Assembly (NCBI GenBank): GCA_944389975.1
Contig: CALXOH010000008.1
Location: 1-64,000, forward strand
DNA: 64,000 nt
From: an uncultured Spirochaetaceae bacterium
GTDB lineage: Bacteria > Spirochaetota > Spirochaetia > Sphaerochaetales > Sphaerochaetaceae
Direction: 5' to 3'
Shown piece by piece: positions 25,086 to 33,856 of this stretch. The notes under the pieces were generated by a model, which did not search any database, was not told the origin of the DNA, and was given only the letters and a program-made list of their open reading frames with translations. The first letter of the stretch is position 1. The number at the start of each line of letters is the position of its first letter. Made by a program: the position numbers and the translations under genes.

Positions 25086-27044
25086 CTAAGCGACCGCAGG
25101 CGGCATCTTGCGGTTCTTTATCTCCACCAGGATCTGCGGAACAATGATTATCACTACGATTACCAGCCCTACGATATCCGTAAGGGTACCTGAATCGATC
25201 AGGCCGATTGCAGCGATGAAAAGAAGAATGCGCTCGAAAATCCTTTGCTTCCTATAGAAGAATCCTTCAGCGGCAATACCCAGGAGAGTAATTCCGATAC
25301 AGGATGTGATGATTGCCTGAATGAGTTTTGCAACGCTTTCAAAATCGAAAAGCAGAACAGGATTGTAGACGAAGAGGAAAGGAACCATGTAGCTCGCAAT
25401 TCCCAGCATGAACGCCTTGTATCCGGTCTTTATCGGACTTGCTCCAGAGAGGCCAGCTGCAGTATATGCTGCAAGAGCAACAGGTGGAGTAATTGCAGAT
25501 ACGTTTGCAAAATAGAATGCAAAAAGGTGTGCTGCCATCGTAGATACTCCGAAATCCTTGATCGTAGGAACCAAAAGTGTTGCAACGATTATGTATGCAG
25601 GTGTCGTTGGAAGCCCCATTCCAAGGATAAGGGAGGCAACAGCGGTAAGGATCAATGCAAGAAGAAGGCTGTTTCCAGCAACGGCAGCGATCATGGAGCT
25701 AAGCCTTGTTCCAAGTCCTGTATAGTTGACGATTCCGACAACGATGCCGGCGCAGGCACAGGCAAGTGCAACAGTCACACATTCCTTTGCTCCGCTGACA
25801 AGGCAGTTGAGTATCCTTCTCAGTCCAAGCCTGGTTTCCTTCTTGAAAAGTGAAACGATGAAGATAGCGACCAATGCCCTTAATACCGCATATGTTGCTG
25901 AATATCCCATGATGAGGAAGACAACCAGCACTACCAGAGGAATGAACAGGTAAACATCCTTTATCAATGCCCTGAAAGTCAATGACGGGTCCTTGCTCTT
26001 GTCAGGAAGGAGGCCGAGTTTCTTTGCCTCAAAGTGAACCATCACGAAGACAGCAAGATAGTAGAGGATGCCGGGGATCATTGCAGCGACAATGATCTGA
26101 CCGTAAGGAATTCCAGTATATTCAGCCATGACGAATGCAGCTGCACCCATTACAGGCGGCATGATCTGACCACCTGTAGAAGCAACAGCTTCAACAGCTC
26201 CGGCAAAGACGCTGGAATAACCGGTTTTCTTCATCAATGGAATCGTAATCTGTCCGGTTGTGGCAACGTTTGCAATCGTACTTCCGGAGATGGAGCCAAA
26301 AAGACAGGAAGAGATGACTGCGGCCTTTGCCGGTCCTCCCGTTGAATTCTTAGTCAATGTTCGGGCAACCCTGATGAAGTACTCGCCTACTCCTGAATAT
26401 TCCAGGAACGAACCGAATATGACGAAGAGAACGACATATGTTGCAGATGCCCCAAGTGCTATTCCGAAGGGACCCTCCGTCGTCAGGTAAATTGTGTCGA
26501 CGAAAGCAATGAGGGAAAATCCACCATTCCCCAAAAAGCCTGGCAGATACCGTCCGAACAACATGTACACGATCGCAACAATCGCAATGATGGGAAGAGC
26601 AATACCCATTTTCCTGCGCGTGCCTTCCAATATCGCAATGACAAGCATGGCACAGAAGAGGTATTCATACCATTCGAGAGCTTCGATGTAATAGAATCTG
26701 TTGATTATCAGATCTTCGTTGATGAGGATATACAAAACAGGGATGACAGCGCATAAGGAAAGGAAGACATCCCATATCTTCAATGGCGTCTTGAATTTGT
26801 CATTTGATATCCTGGAGGGACAAAGCCAGAACACCAGGAAACCTGCAAATGCAAAGTGTATCGACCTCTGATACAAAGCCAATAGAGAACCTGTTGCTGC
26901 CGTATATATGTGGAAAACCGCAAATGCGAGTGCTACGGCCCAGACAATCCAATCGTTGATGTTGGTCGGGAACTGTTCCCTTTTGTCTATTGCAGGTTTT
27001 GCCTTCACTTCTTCTGTCGAGTTGATGATTTTCTCTTCACTCAT
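25086..27044 (-). CDS. TRAP transporter permease, fused 4TM-12TM (DctQM-like, TAXI type)
   Basis: A 652-residue membrane protein with about sixteen or more hydrophobic helices. The N-terminal DctQ-like part runs to about residue 150; the DctM-like part follows with the family motifs FGSISGSTIANVATTGQITIPLMKK, STGGQIMPPVMGAAAF and LGMGLPTTPAYIIVATLLVPT. Fused permeases of this kind work with TAXI receptors, and the gene directly follows one (73 bp gap containing a strong hairpin). It imports the locus substrate with Na+ or H+. ATG 27044 (MSEEKI) begins a short charged cytoplasmic tail. Confidence 0.9.
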   Translation of the reverse strand: MSEEKIINSTEEVKAKPAIDKREQFPTNINDWIVWAVALAFAVFHIYTAATGSLLALYQRSIHFAFAGFLVFWLCPSRISNDKFKTPLKIWDVFLSLCAVIPVLYILINEDLIINRFYYIEALEWYEYLFCAMLVIAILEGTRRKMGIALPIIAIVAIVYMLFGRYLPGFLGNGGFSLIAFVDTIYLTTEGPFGIALGASATYVVLFVIFGSFLEYSGVGEYFIRVARTLTKNSTGGPAKAAVISSCLFGSISGSTIANVATTGQITIPLMKKTGYSSVFAGAVEAVASTGGQIMPPVMGAAAFVMAEYTGIPYGQIIVAAMIPGILYYLAVFVMVHFEAKKLGLLPDKSKDPSLTFRALIKDVYLFIPLVVLVVFLIMGYSATYAVLRALVAIFIVSLFKKETRLGLRRILNCLVSGAKECVTVALACACAGIVVGIVNYTGLGTRLSSMIAAVAGNSLLLALILTAVASLILGMGLPTTPAYIIVATLLVPTIKDFGVSTMAAHLFAFYFANVSAITPPVALAAYTAAGLSGASPIKTGYKAFMLGIASYMVPFLFVYNPVLLFDFESVAKLIQAIITSCIGITLLGIAAEGFFYRKQRIFERILLFIAAIGLIDSGTLTDIVGLVIVVIIIVPQILVEIKNRKMPPAVA

Positions 27045-27081
27045 ATCTTTGTTACCTTTTTTTTCAAAAGAGGGGTTAAAT

Positions 27082-27105
27082 CATGGGGGAAACAAATCCC
27101 CCATG
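27082..27105 (-). other. Intercistronic hairpin downstream of the TAXI receptor gene
   Basis: CATGGGGGA and TCCCCCATG form a perfect 9-bp stem with a 6-base loop, between the receptor stop (27118) and the permease start (27044). No U-run follows. Probably it protects the receptor mRNA. Confidence 0.6.
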
Positions 27106-27117
27106 AAGTCTTTATGA

Positions 27118-28098
27118 TCACATGGCTCCGATTTCCTTGTAGTACCTTTCAGCACCCGGATGCATCGGAATGCCAAGATCCTGAGCCATCATCTCCGGCG
27201 TGAGATTCGCATATACGACGTGTCCTGCACCAATGGTCGGAAGTTCCTCGACAATGGCCTTCGTCATCTGATATACGAATTCCTCATCCAGCTGCTTGTT
27301 GACGATCATGTGCTGGGCATTACCCATCGTGTAGCAATCGGTATCAACACCCTGGTATGTTCCTGCAGGAATTATCTGGCGAAGATATGCCGGGGAGATT
27401 TCCTGCATTGCGGCAAGTTTATCGTCAGGAATGTCGATCAGACGGATATCGCGACTTGATACGATATCAAGTACAACGGACACAGGCAGTGCCGATGCAA
27501 AGCAGAGACAATCCGTAAGGCCGTCCTTGAACTGTTCCGCCATATCATTCAAGTTGGAGAAAGTAATGCTTCCCAAATCGTCATACGTCATGTCATAGAC
27601 GGAAAGCAAATCGCGGAAAATGACTTCTGCTGTATTACCTTTTGCAAATGTGGTACATCTCTTTCCCTTCAGATCCGCAATGCTGTGGATATCAGAATCC
27701 GCATTTACGATGATATGGGTGTGCTCATCGTACAGGAATCCCATATTCACCACATTGTCCGTAGGTGCCTTGAACGGGGCTTTTGCCGCATAGCCGTCGA
27801 ATGTCGTCGGAAGCTTGGAGATTGCAAGCGTTATCTGTCCGTCGTTTACCCCCTGGACATTGGAAAATGCAGCTCCGGGGGAAACCGTTGTACGGATTCC
27901 CTCGATATGCCTCGGCAGGAACTCTCCTACGACAGTAGTGAAGATGTTCCACGAACCACCTGTAGTTCCTCCGTAGATGATGACTTCAGACGGTTTGGGA
28001 TTGATCTGTGGAGCAGATGAATCGCTACCACCTCCAGCGAAAATGATTGCGCAAGAGACAACCAATATCATGACCACCATTAATAACCTTTTCCCCAT
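27118..28098 (-). CDS. TAXI-family TRAP transporter solute-binding protein
   Basis: A 326-residue periplasmic receptor with a signal peptide (MGKRLLMVVMILVVSCAIIFA, then GGGSDSSA). The Cys at residue 15 is not placed like a lipobox. Family motifs are IYGGTTGGSWNIFTTVV, ISKLPTTFDGYAAK and HIVNADSDIHSIADLKGKR; the C-terminal part holds HMIVNKQLDEEFVYQMTKAI. It is paired with the fused permease downstream. GGAGG precedes ATG 28098. The 135-bp leader holds two inverted repeats and may carry its own promoter, which would split the locus into two transcripts. The ligand is presumably the acid-sugar substrate of the locus. Confidence 0.9.
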   Translation of the reverse strand: MGKRLLMVVMILVVSCAIIFAGGGSDSSAPQINPKPSEVIIYGGTTGGSWNIFTTVVGEFLPRHIEGIRTTVSPGAAFSNVQGVNDGQITLAISKLPTTFDGYAAKAPFKAPTDNVVNMGFLYDEHTHIIVNADSDIHSIADLKGKRCTTFAKGNTAEVIFRDLLSVYDMTYDDLGSITFSNLNDMAEQFKDGLTDCLCFASALPVSVVLDIVSSRDIRLIDIPDDKLAAMQEISPAYLRQIIPAGTYQGVDTDCYTMGNAQHMIVNKQLDEEFVYQMTKAIVEELPTIGAGHVVYANLTPEMMAQDLGIPMHPGAERYYKEIGAM

Positions 28099-28119
28099 AT
28101 TTTCCTCCTTTTTATGGGC

Positions 28120-28189
28120 TCAGTTAACTGAGGTATTGTTTTAGAAAGGGATTACATCCCCCATGATCCCAATGCCAGAATATTGGGAA
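28120..28189 (-). promoter_or_regulatory. Inverted repeats in the TAXI receptor leader
   Basis: CTCAGTTAACTGAG (28120-28133) is a perfect 14-bp palindrome. GGGAT/ATCCC (28150-28162) and TCCCAAT/ATTGGGA (28168-28189) are further inverted repeats. They lie between the FAH-family gene and the receptor gene. They may be an operator plus a weak terminator; none matches a class I recognise. Confidence 0.4.
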
Positions 28190-28233
28190 TAATTCATTAT
28201 TTATTAAGCAATAATAGAATTTAGTTTATTAAT

Positions 28234-29103
28234 TTATTTACCTATGTGATTCCTTAAGCTCCCTATTTTCGGAATTGTCACCGTAACTAGTTGTCCTTCC
28301 TTAAGGAAACGAGGCGGATCAAATTGCAAGGCAGTCCCTGCCGGAGTTCCTGAAAGAATGACATCCCCTGGTTCCAAAGTCATGAAAGAAGAGAAGAACG
28401 CGATTATCTGGGCTACGTTGAAAACCATTTGATTTGTATTCGACTCCTGCCTCACTTCGCCATCGACCATCGTCTTTATTTCAAGATCTTGGGGATCTGG
28501 TATTTCGTCACTGGATACAAAATACGGACCGAGCGCAACGAATCCATCAAAGTTCTTGCCTCTGAAGAGCTGTACGTCAGCCTTTGTCAGATCATTTGCA
28601 GTGAAATCATTAACGCATGTGTATCCAGCAACATAAGAAAGAGCTTCCTCTTCTGAAATATTCTTTCCTCTTTTGCCAATGATTACCCCCAATTCTCCTT
28701 CATAAGTGACGTTTCGTCCCATGATCGATACGCAACCATCCGGGTTATTTATTGCATTTCTGTATTTTCCGAACACCTTGAGACTTGTTGGCAAAGGCAA
28801 ATTACCCCTCGCGCAAAAATCTTTGTAGTTCAATGCAACACCCAGGATCTTCTGCGGGTTTTGCAAAGGAGATGCCAATGCCACATCATCAAGCGAAATC
28901 GAAGAGATGTTGCATTCCCTGGCTTTCTGCGCCAATTCCTTCAAGTTATCAATACCGTTTTCGGACGACAATGCTTCTTCAAGGGAAGAATAGCCGGAAA
29001 AGCCTCCAATTTCTGCAGCCGCGGATTCTACATCATATACCTTGTCGTCGACAAGCAAAGCAAAACGCTTCTTACCATTTTCAACATATGTTGCAGTCTT
29101 CAT
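28234..29103 (-). CDS. Fumarylacetoacetate hydrolase (FAH) family protein
   Basis: A 289-residue protein with the FAH/2-oxo-acid hydrolase fold. Metal ligands are visible in YEGELGVIIGK (two Glu), VNDFTANDL (Asp) and the catalytic region KNFDGFVALGPYFV; the C-terminal GDVILSGTPAG loop is complete. Members hydrolyse 3-oxo or 2,4-dioxo acids, decarboxylate oxaloacetate, or hydrate 2-oxopent-4-enoate. In acid-sugar loci the best precedent is hydrolysis of 2,4-dioxo-3-deoxy acids to pyruvate and a hydroxyacid. ATG 29103 is preferred to GTG 29106; GGAGG lies upstream, overlapping the uxaA stop. Confidence 0.85.
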   Translation of the reverse strand: MKTATYVENGKKRFALLVDDKVYDVESAAAEIGGFSGYSSLEEALSSENGIDNLKELAQKARECNISSISLDDVALASPLQNPQKILGVALNYKDFCARGNLPLPTSLKVFGKYRNAINNPDGCVSIMGRNVTYEGELGVIIGKRGKNISEEEALSYVAGYTCVNDFTANDLTKADVQLFRGKNFDGFVALGPYFVSSDEIPDPQDLEIKTMVDGEVRQESNTNQMVFNVAQIIAFFSSFMTLEPGDVILSGTPAGTALQFDPPRFLKEGQLVTVTIPKIGSLRNHIGK

Positions 29104-29117
29104 CACTCTCCTCCTTT

Positions 29118-30323
29118 TCAGAAAACAGGTCCCAGAAAGTACGGTTCGATCAAATCCTGGTATTTTACAGTCTCTCCACGTGCAAGCTCCCCTGACGCTA
29201 CACTGACGATTTTCTCCAACAATTCCTTTCCTGCCTTCTCCAGACTCTTCTTGCCCAAAAGAACATCTCCGGAAGAGAAATCGATACTCTTCTTTGCCTT
29301 TTCAGCCGTAATGTAATTTCCTGTCACATACATCAGTGGAGCAATTACTGCCGTATTTGTTCCAAGCATCGGGGGATCATTCGGCAAATCCCCTCCACCC
29401 AACTGATAAAGCGTTACAGCACATCCTGCCGCTGCAAGACTGGCAGGAAGAGAAAATGCAGAAGCCCATCCATTCATGAAGAACAATCCATGGGTGGTTG
29501 GCTGCTCGCAATATTCCAATACCCCCTCTATTGGTTTTGATCCCGCTTTCCTGACAGCACCCAAGGATTTCTCTTCCAGCGTCGTAATTCCCGCTGCAAT
29601 ATTTGCAGGGATGGGATTTATCGTCCGGATGTCTTCCCCTGTTGCTTTTGCTGCGTTTTCAACTTCTTCTACCATCTCCAAAAGTCGTTCAGAATCCTTT
29701 TGGTGCACACACCGCTTGCTTACGAACTCCTCTGCTCCTATGAGCTCTGTAGTTTCAGAAAATAGTACGGTTCCTCCTGCTTCAACCAACAAATCTGCCG
29801 CTACTCCGAATGTAGGGTTCCCGCTTATTCCGCTTGTCGCATCGGACCAGCCACACTTCACACCTATCTGAAGCATTGAAAGAGGTAATCTTTTCCTTTT
29901 CTCCATCGAGGCAAGACGAACAAATTCCCTTGCTTCCGATATACCCTTTTCCACCAAGCGATCCTGTCCGCCTTCTGCGTCCATATAGAGGATTATTGAT
30001 GGCTTCCCGGACTCATCGATCCTCCTCTTTAGATTCTCCGCCCTCATTTCCGGATAACCGTTGTCTTTCTTCAACGCCAGAATGATTGATCCAAAGACAT
30101 TGGGATTCTTCGCCAAACCTACATATAAATCAGATAGCCGTTTTCTATCCTTGCCATGTCGGCAAACTTCCCCTGTCGTCATTATTGCCTTTACACCGAC
30201 AACATAATCTTCGATTCTTTTTGCTACAATGTTGCATACCCTGCAAGAAGGTATTATCAAAACGTAATTTCTGACGCCTGCTTTCCCATCAGGGCGAAGA
30301 TATCCTTCAAAATAATTTTTCAT
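29118..30323 (-). CDS. UxaA/GarD-family dehydratase or lyase, large subunit
   Basis: A 401-residue protein of the altronate/galactarate dehydratase C-terminal family: RPDGKAGVRNYVLIIPSCRVCN at the start, the conserved LQIGVKCGWSDATSGISGNPTFG and GGGDLPNDPPMLG near the end. The small SAF-domain subunit is encoded 1 bp upstream. Split enzymes of this family include altronate and galactarate dehydratases and the sulfolactate sulfo-lyase SuyAB; the sequence alone does not tell which. Iron or an Fe-S cofactor is expected from family precedent, and several Cys are present. The context of other acid-sugar dehydratases favours a dehydratase. Confidence 0.85.
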   Translation of the reverse strand: MKNYFEGYLRPDGKAGVRNYVLIIPSCRVCNIVAKRIEDYVVGVKAIMTTGEVCRHGKDRKRLSDLYVGLAKNPNVFGSIILALKKDNGYPEMRAENLKRRIDESGKPSIILYMDAEGGQDRLVEKGISEAREFVRLASMEKRKRLPLSMLQIGVKCGWSDATSGISGNPTFGVAADLLVEAGGTVLFSETTELIGAEEFVSKRCVHQKDSERLLEMVEEVENAAKATGEDIRTINPIPANIAAGITTLEEKSLGAVRKAGSKPIEGVLEYCEQPTTHGLFFMNGWASAFSLPASLAAAGCAVTLYQLGGGDLPNDPPMLGTNTAVIAPLMYVTGNYITAEKAKKSIDFSSGDVLLGKKSLEKAGKELLEKIVSVASGELARGETVKYQDLIEPYFLGPVF

Positions 30324-30324
30324 T

Positions 30325-30591
30325 TCACAAATCTCCCCGACCCCTGAGGCCTTTCATATTGTTTTCCCTGACTAATACACCTCTTTGTATATCTTCCGTT
30401 GCATACCCTATCGGACAACCGTACTTGATTATCTGTTCTCCTTTTCGGATGTCGGAAAGAGCACATTTATGTCCGAATGGTATGTCTGAAAGCAATACGA
30501 TATGATCTTTTCCGCATTTTACGTTCTCCCCTTTGCGTCCATCTTGAAGCACAACGGCAACATTGTCTTTTTCATCCAACCTCATCATCAT
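30325..30591 (-). CDS. UxaA-type small subunit (SAF domain)
   Basis: An 88-residue SAF-domain protein with the characteristic DIPFGHKCALSDIRKGEQIIKYGCPIGYATEDI segment (PxGHKxAl and kYGxxIG). It forms the small subunit of the split UxaA-type enzyme whose large subunit follows 1 bp downstream. ATG 30591 is the first of three consecutive ATGs; it overlaps the upstream dehydrogenase stop by 4 bp and has GGAGG nine bases upstream. The longer frame to 30621 lies within that gene and reads the ribosome site. It resembles SuyA as much as UxaA-N. Confidence 0.85.
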   Translation of the reverse strand: MMMRLDEKDNVAVVLQDGRKGENVKCGKDHIVLLSDIPFGHKCALSDIRKGEQIIKYGCPIGYATEDIQRGVLVRENNMKGLRGRGDL

Positions 30592-31589
30592 TGTCGTTTT
30601 TCCTCCTTTCTTTTTTTCCAAGCCTCCGACTTGTAGACATCAGGATTCGCAACCTTCATCCATTCATTCCCATGCAATACTGCCATTACCCCTTCAATTG
30701 CCTTTACAGCACACCTAGCGGCACTCTCCCTGGTAAGAGCGGCCATATGGGGAGTAGCGATGAAGTTCCCGAGGCTCAATAATGGACTATCAACATCAAA
30801 GGGCTCTTTCTGCATCATATCTTCAGCTGCTGCATATAATTTGCCACTCTGAAGAGCTTCCAATAATGCAACCTCGTCAACCAAATCACCTCTTGCGCAA
30901 TTTATGAGGATTGACCCGTCCTGCATCATTGAAAATGCCTTTGCCGAGAACATTCCCCTTGTCTCTTTTGTAGAGGCAACATGCAAAGTCACTACCTTTG
31001 CGATAGAAAGTAATGTTGCCAGATCGTCAACATGAACATACCCTGAGTTGACCATTTTTTCCTTGTCGACGTAAGGATCATAGACATATACGTCCATTCC
31101 CAGAGACTTTGCAATTTCCGCAACAATTCTTCCAATGTGACCGAAACCCACTACTCCGATGCTTTTCCCATATAATTCAAAAGCCGCGTATTTATTCCTT
31201 ATCCCGTAATTTCCCTTTATCGTTTCATCCCTGCTTTCAAACAGATTTTTTGATATGGAGAACAACAAGGCAAATACATGTTCTGCTACCGAACGTGCAT
31301 TTTCTCCAGGAGTTATCACAACTGGAATTCCGTGGCTTTGGGCGTATCCGACATCGATAGTATCAAAACCTACTCCAGGACGTGCAATTACCTTCAATTT
31401 GCTACACGCTTCCATCATGGAAGCTGTCATCTTACCTATCCGTATGATAAATGCATCTGCATCAAGTAGATACGTAAGCATTTTATCCGGATCTGATTCG
31501 TTGGCTATCACAATTGAAACGTCATCTTGAGACTGGAGTAACCTCATCCCCTCTTCGCAGAGGGAATGGGAAAGAACGATTTTATACAT
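30588..31589 (-). CDS. D-2-hydroxyacid dehydrogenase (SerA/GyaR-like)
   Basis: A 333-residue NAD(P)-dependent dehydrogenase. The nucleotide fold is GVVGFGHIGRIVAEIAKSLGMDVYVYDPY. Catalytic positions are Arg in LINCARGDLVDE, Glu in the MMQKEP segment and His in ATPHMAALT. The N-terminal KVIARPGVGFDTID matches the 3-phosphoglycerate dehydrogenase/hydroxypyruvate reductase group; there is no ACT domain, so it is not full-length SerA. It lies inside the acid-sugar locus and may interconvert a 2-oxo- and 2-hydroxy-acid, for example producing glycerate from hydroxypyruvate for the glycerate kinase; that is inference. It overlaps the following small subunit gene by 4 bp. Confidence 0.85.
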   Translation of the reverse strand: MYKIVLSHSLCEEGMRLLQSQDDVSIVIANESDPDKMLTYLLDADAFIIRIGKMTASMMEACSKLKVIARPGVGFDTIDVGYAQSHGIPVVITPGENARSVAEHVFALLFSISKNLFESRDETIKGNYGIRNKYAAFELYGKSIGVVGFGHIGRIVAEIAKSLGMDVYVYDPYVDKEKMVNSGYVHVDDLATLLSIAKVVTLHVASTKETRGMFSAKAFSMMQDGSILINCARGDLVDEVALLEALQSGKLYAAAEDMMQKEPFDVDSPLLSLGNFIATPHMAALTRESAARCAVKAIEGVMAVLHGNEWMKVANPDVYKSEAWKKRKEEKRQ

Positions 31590-31602
31590 GTCTTCTACCT
31601 TT

Positions 31603-32742
31603 TTATTTGACCCTGTACTTGTTGATTATTTCCTCATTGATCGTGAATCCCAACCCAGGGCCGGAAGGAATCTTCACCACACCGTTTTCCCTTCGAACAG
31701 GCTCGTTTACCAACTTTTCACGGAATGGACTCTCCGTTTGTTCATACTCCATCCACACCGGGGCAGGCTTCCAGGAATGAGGTGCCGGGGGCAAGGCTGC
31801 CATTACGTTCAGAGCCGCGAACAACCCGACGGCAGATCCCCAGACATGCATCATCAACGTAGTACCTGAAACCTCTGCCAAGGCGGAAATCCTCATCACT
31901 TCGGTAATTCCTCCACAACAACACAAATCCGGCTGGATGATATCCATTGCCCTTTTTTCGATTATGTCCTTGAAAGCATAGCGCGTGAAATTGTTTTCAC
32001 CACCGGCAAGAGGTATTGATGTCTTTGTCCTCAGGTCTGCATATCCGTTCAGATCATGCGCTGATATCGGCTCTTCAAACCAGCTGATATCCAACGGTTC
32101 GAACTTTCTAGCCAAGTATTGCGCATCGTATAAACTATACCCATGGTTGGCATCCACCATGATCTCCACATCATTTCCAACAGCATCCCTTACTGCTTTC
32201 ACCCTCTCAAATTCATCTTTACGGTTGAGGGCAATTTTCATTTTGATGCCCTTGAAACCAAGTTCCTTGTATTTTACGGCTTCTTCCACTGCAGGCGTGA
32301 TGAAATCCCCCTCTTCAAAAGTAAAATACAACCCTGTGGCATATGGGGTCACTTCACTCCTGAATGCACCTCCCAAAAGCTTGTAAACAGGAACACCAAA
32401 CTTCTTACCCTTGATATCCCATAAGGCAATATCGATGGCACTGATTGCTGCAACGCCAAAACCTTGGGGAGCATAATCTTCTATCCTTTGGTACATCTTT
32501 TCCCAAATAACATCGGTGTCCATCGGGTCCTGCCCGATTACAAGTGGTGACAGAAGACTATCGACAACAGCCTTCGTACACTCTGCCGGCCCGTATGCTT
32601 CCCCCCATCCGTCAATTCCCTCGTCAGTCTCGACATGAACCAACATTGCATTTTTCGTCTTGTACCACCATCCCCTGGCGGAAGTAAACGGCGTAGTGAC
32701 ATTTGTCCTCAAGATCATTGCAGTAACGGCTGTAACTTTCAT
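31603..32742 (-). CDS. Mandelate racemase/muconate lactonizing-family acid-sugar dehydratase 1
   Basis: A 379-residue enolase-superfamily protein of the mandelate-racemase subgroup. The capping domain is N-terminal; barrel residues are GIKMKIA (K-x-K acid/base), VDANHGYS (Asp ligand), WFEEP (Glu), GGENN (Glu) and MMHVWGS (catalytic His on the seventh strand). A K-x-K plus His machinery is typical of sugar-acid dehydratases and epimerases. ATG 32742 has GGAGG nine bases upstream. It lies 15 bp after the second family member, with which it shares about the same length but not close sequence. It could dehydrate an aldonate or aldarate brought in by the TAXI-TRAP system. Confidence 0.87.
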   Translation of the reverse strand: MKVTAVTAMILRTNVTTPFTSARGWWYKTKNAMLVHVETDEGIDGWGEAYGPAECTKAVVDSLLSPLVIGQDPMDTDVIWEKMYQRIEDYAPQGFGVAAISAIDIALWDIKGKKFGVPVYKLLGGAFRSEVTPYATGLYFTFEEGDFITPAVEEAVKYKELGFKGIKMKIALNRKDEFERVKAVRDAVGNDVEIMVDANHGYSLYDAQYLARKFEPLDISWFEEPISAHDLNGYADLRTKTSIPLAGGENNFTRYAFKDIIEKRAMDIIQPDLCCCGGITEVMRISALAEVSGTTLMMHVWGSAVGLFAALNVMAALPPAPHSWKPAPVWMEYEQTESPFREKLVNEPVRRENGVVKIPSGPGLGFTINEEIINKYRVK

Positions 32743-32757
32743 TTTCAAAAACCTCCA

Positions 32758-33855
32758 TCAGCACACTTTGTATTTCTCTATGAAATCTGCCTTTAATTCA
32801 TTTCCCATTCCCGGGACATCCGGCAACAAAATCTGTCCATCCACCATCTTCAAGGGATATCTGAGCATTTCGTTGTCCCGTTTTATTCCCTCACATTCCA
32901 AATAGATCACATTATCCAGTGCACACATCACATTCACATTGCCCGATCCACCCAGATGGCTGGCAACCTTGAGACCGGAAACTTCAGCTATTGCACCTAT
33001 CTCCATCCATTCGGTAACTCCGCCAGCTCTTCTGTTGTCCGGCTGTACGATATCTACACAACCTTCGCGGATCGCATCGTAGAATTGATACTTTGTGTAG
33101 AAATTCTCCCCTATCGCAATTGGAATGCGTAACTTTTCCCTTAACCTTCTGTGTCCTTCCTTATAAAATGGTTGCAATGGTTCTTCAAACCAATAAACTC
33201 CCAAATCCTGGTATGCATTTCCCCTACGTAGCGCTTCCATCTCATCGAAAGCACAATTTGCATCGACCATTATCCTGAAAGAAGTACCAAGTTCGGATTG
33301 TATTGCCTTTATCCTATTCAAATCATCTTCAAGACTTCCTCTTCCAACCTTGATCTTTACTGCGGAAAACCCCTCTTCTGCAGCATTGACACAACTCTCA
33401 ACAAGACCCTTCAAGCCATCCTGGAAATACCAGCCAACCATGGCATAAGCAGGCACTGACTTGCGGCTGGCCCCAAGGACCATGGCAGTCGGCACTCCGG
33501 CAGCTTTTCCCACAAGATCCCAAAGACATATATCCAAAGCCGAGATTGCCATTGTTGCAACCCCCGTAATCCCGTAGTACTCGATACGGGAATACATTTT
33601 CCTCCGAAGAAAGCGCACAAAATGAGGATCCTCTCCTACGAGGACTGACGAAAGCTCTTCATCGATTATCTTCCTGACTGTCGCCATTCCGGATTCGATC
33701 AATCCGAAATATGTCGTTGCACATCCGATGTTGCCATCATCTGCATATACCTGTGTCAGAAGATATCCACCTACGTCGTAATTGTACTTTGATCCCCCGA
33801 ACTTCTTTTCCACGGGTCTCTTCAAAATCGTAGTACAGATCCTCTCTATCTTCAT
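32758..33855 (-). CDS. Mandelate racemase/muconate lactonizing-family enzyme 2
   Basis: A 365-residue protein of the same superfamily. Visible are AVKIKVGR (K-x-K), MVDANCAFD (Asp), WFEEP (Glu), AIGENF (Glu) and VASHLGGSG (His). All metal and acid/base positions look intact. It is clearly diverged from enzyme 1, so the two probably act on different substrates or epimers. ATG 33855 (MKIERI) follows GGGAG and lies 1 bp beyond the GntR stop codon, so it is the first structural gene after the regulator. The longer frame from 33885 overlaps gntR. A specific substrate cannot be given. Confidence 0.87.
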   Translation of the reverse strand: MKIERICTTILKRPVEKKFGGSKYNYDVGGYLLTQVYADDGNIGCATTYFGLIESGMATVRKIIDEELSSVLVGEDPHFVRFLRRKMYSRIEYYGITGVATMAISALDICLWDLVGKAAGVPTAMVLGASRKSVPAYAMVGWYFQDGLKGLVESCVNAAEEGFSAVKIKVGRGSLEDDLNRIKAIQSELGTSFRIMVDANCAFDEMEALRRGNAYQDLGVYWFEEPLQPFYKEGHRRLREKLRIPIAIGENFYTKYQFYDAIREGCVDIVQPDNRRAGGVTEWMEIGAIAEVSGLKVASHLGGSGNVNVMCALDNVIYLECEGIKRDNEMLRYPLKMVDGQILLPDVPGMGNELKADFIEKYKVC

Positions 33856-33856
33856 A

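Noticed and set aside
29118-30591. Naming the split UxaA-type enzyme SuyAB (sulfolactate sulfo-lyase)
   Set aside because: Subunit sizes match, but UxaA and GarD-type enzymes share them and the neighbours are acid-sugar dehydratases; sequence motifs seen do not discriminate.
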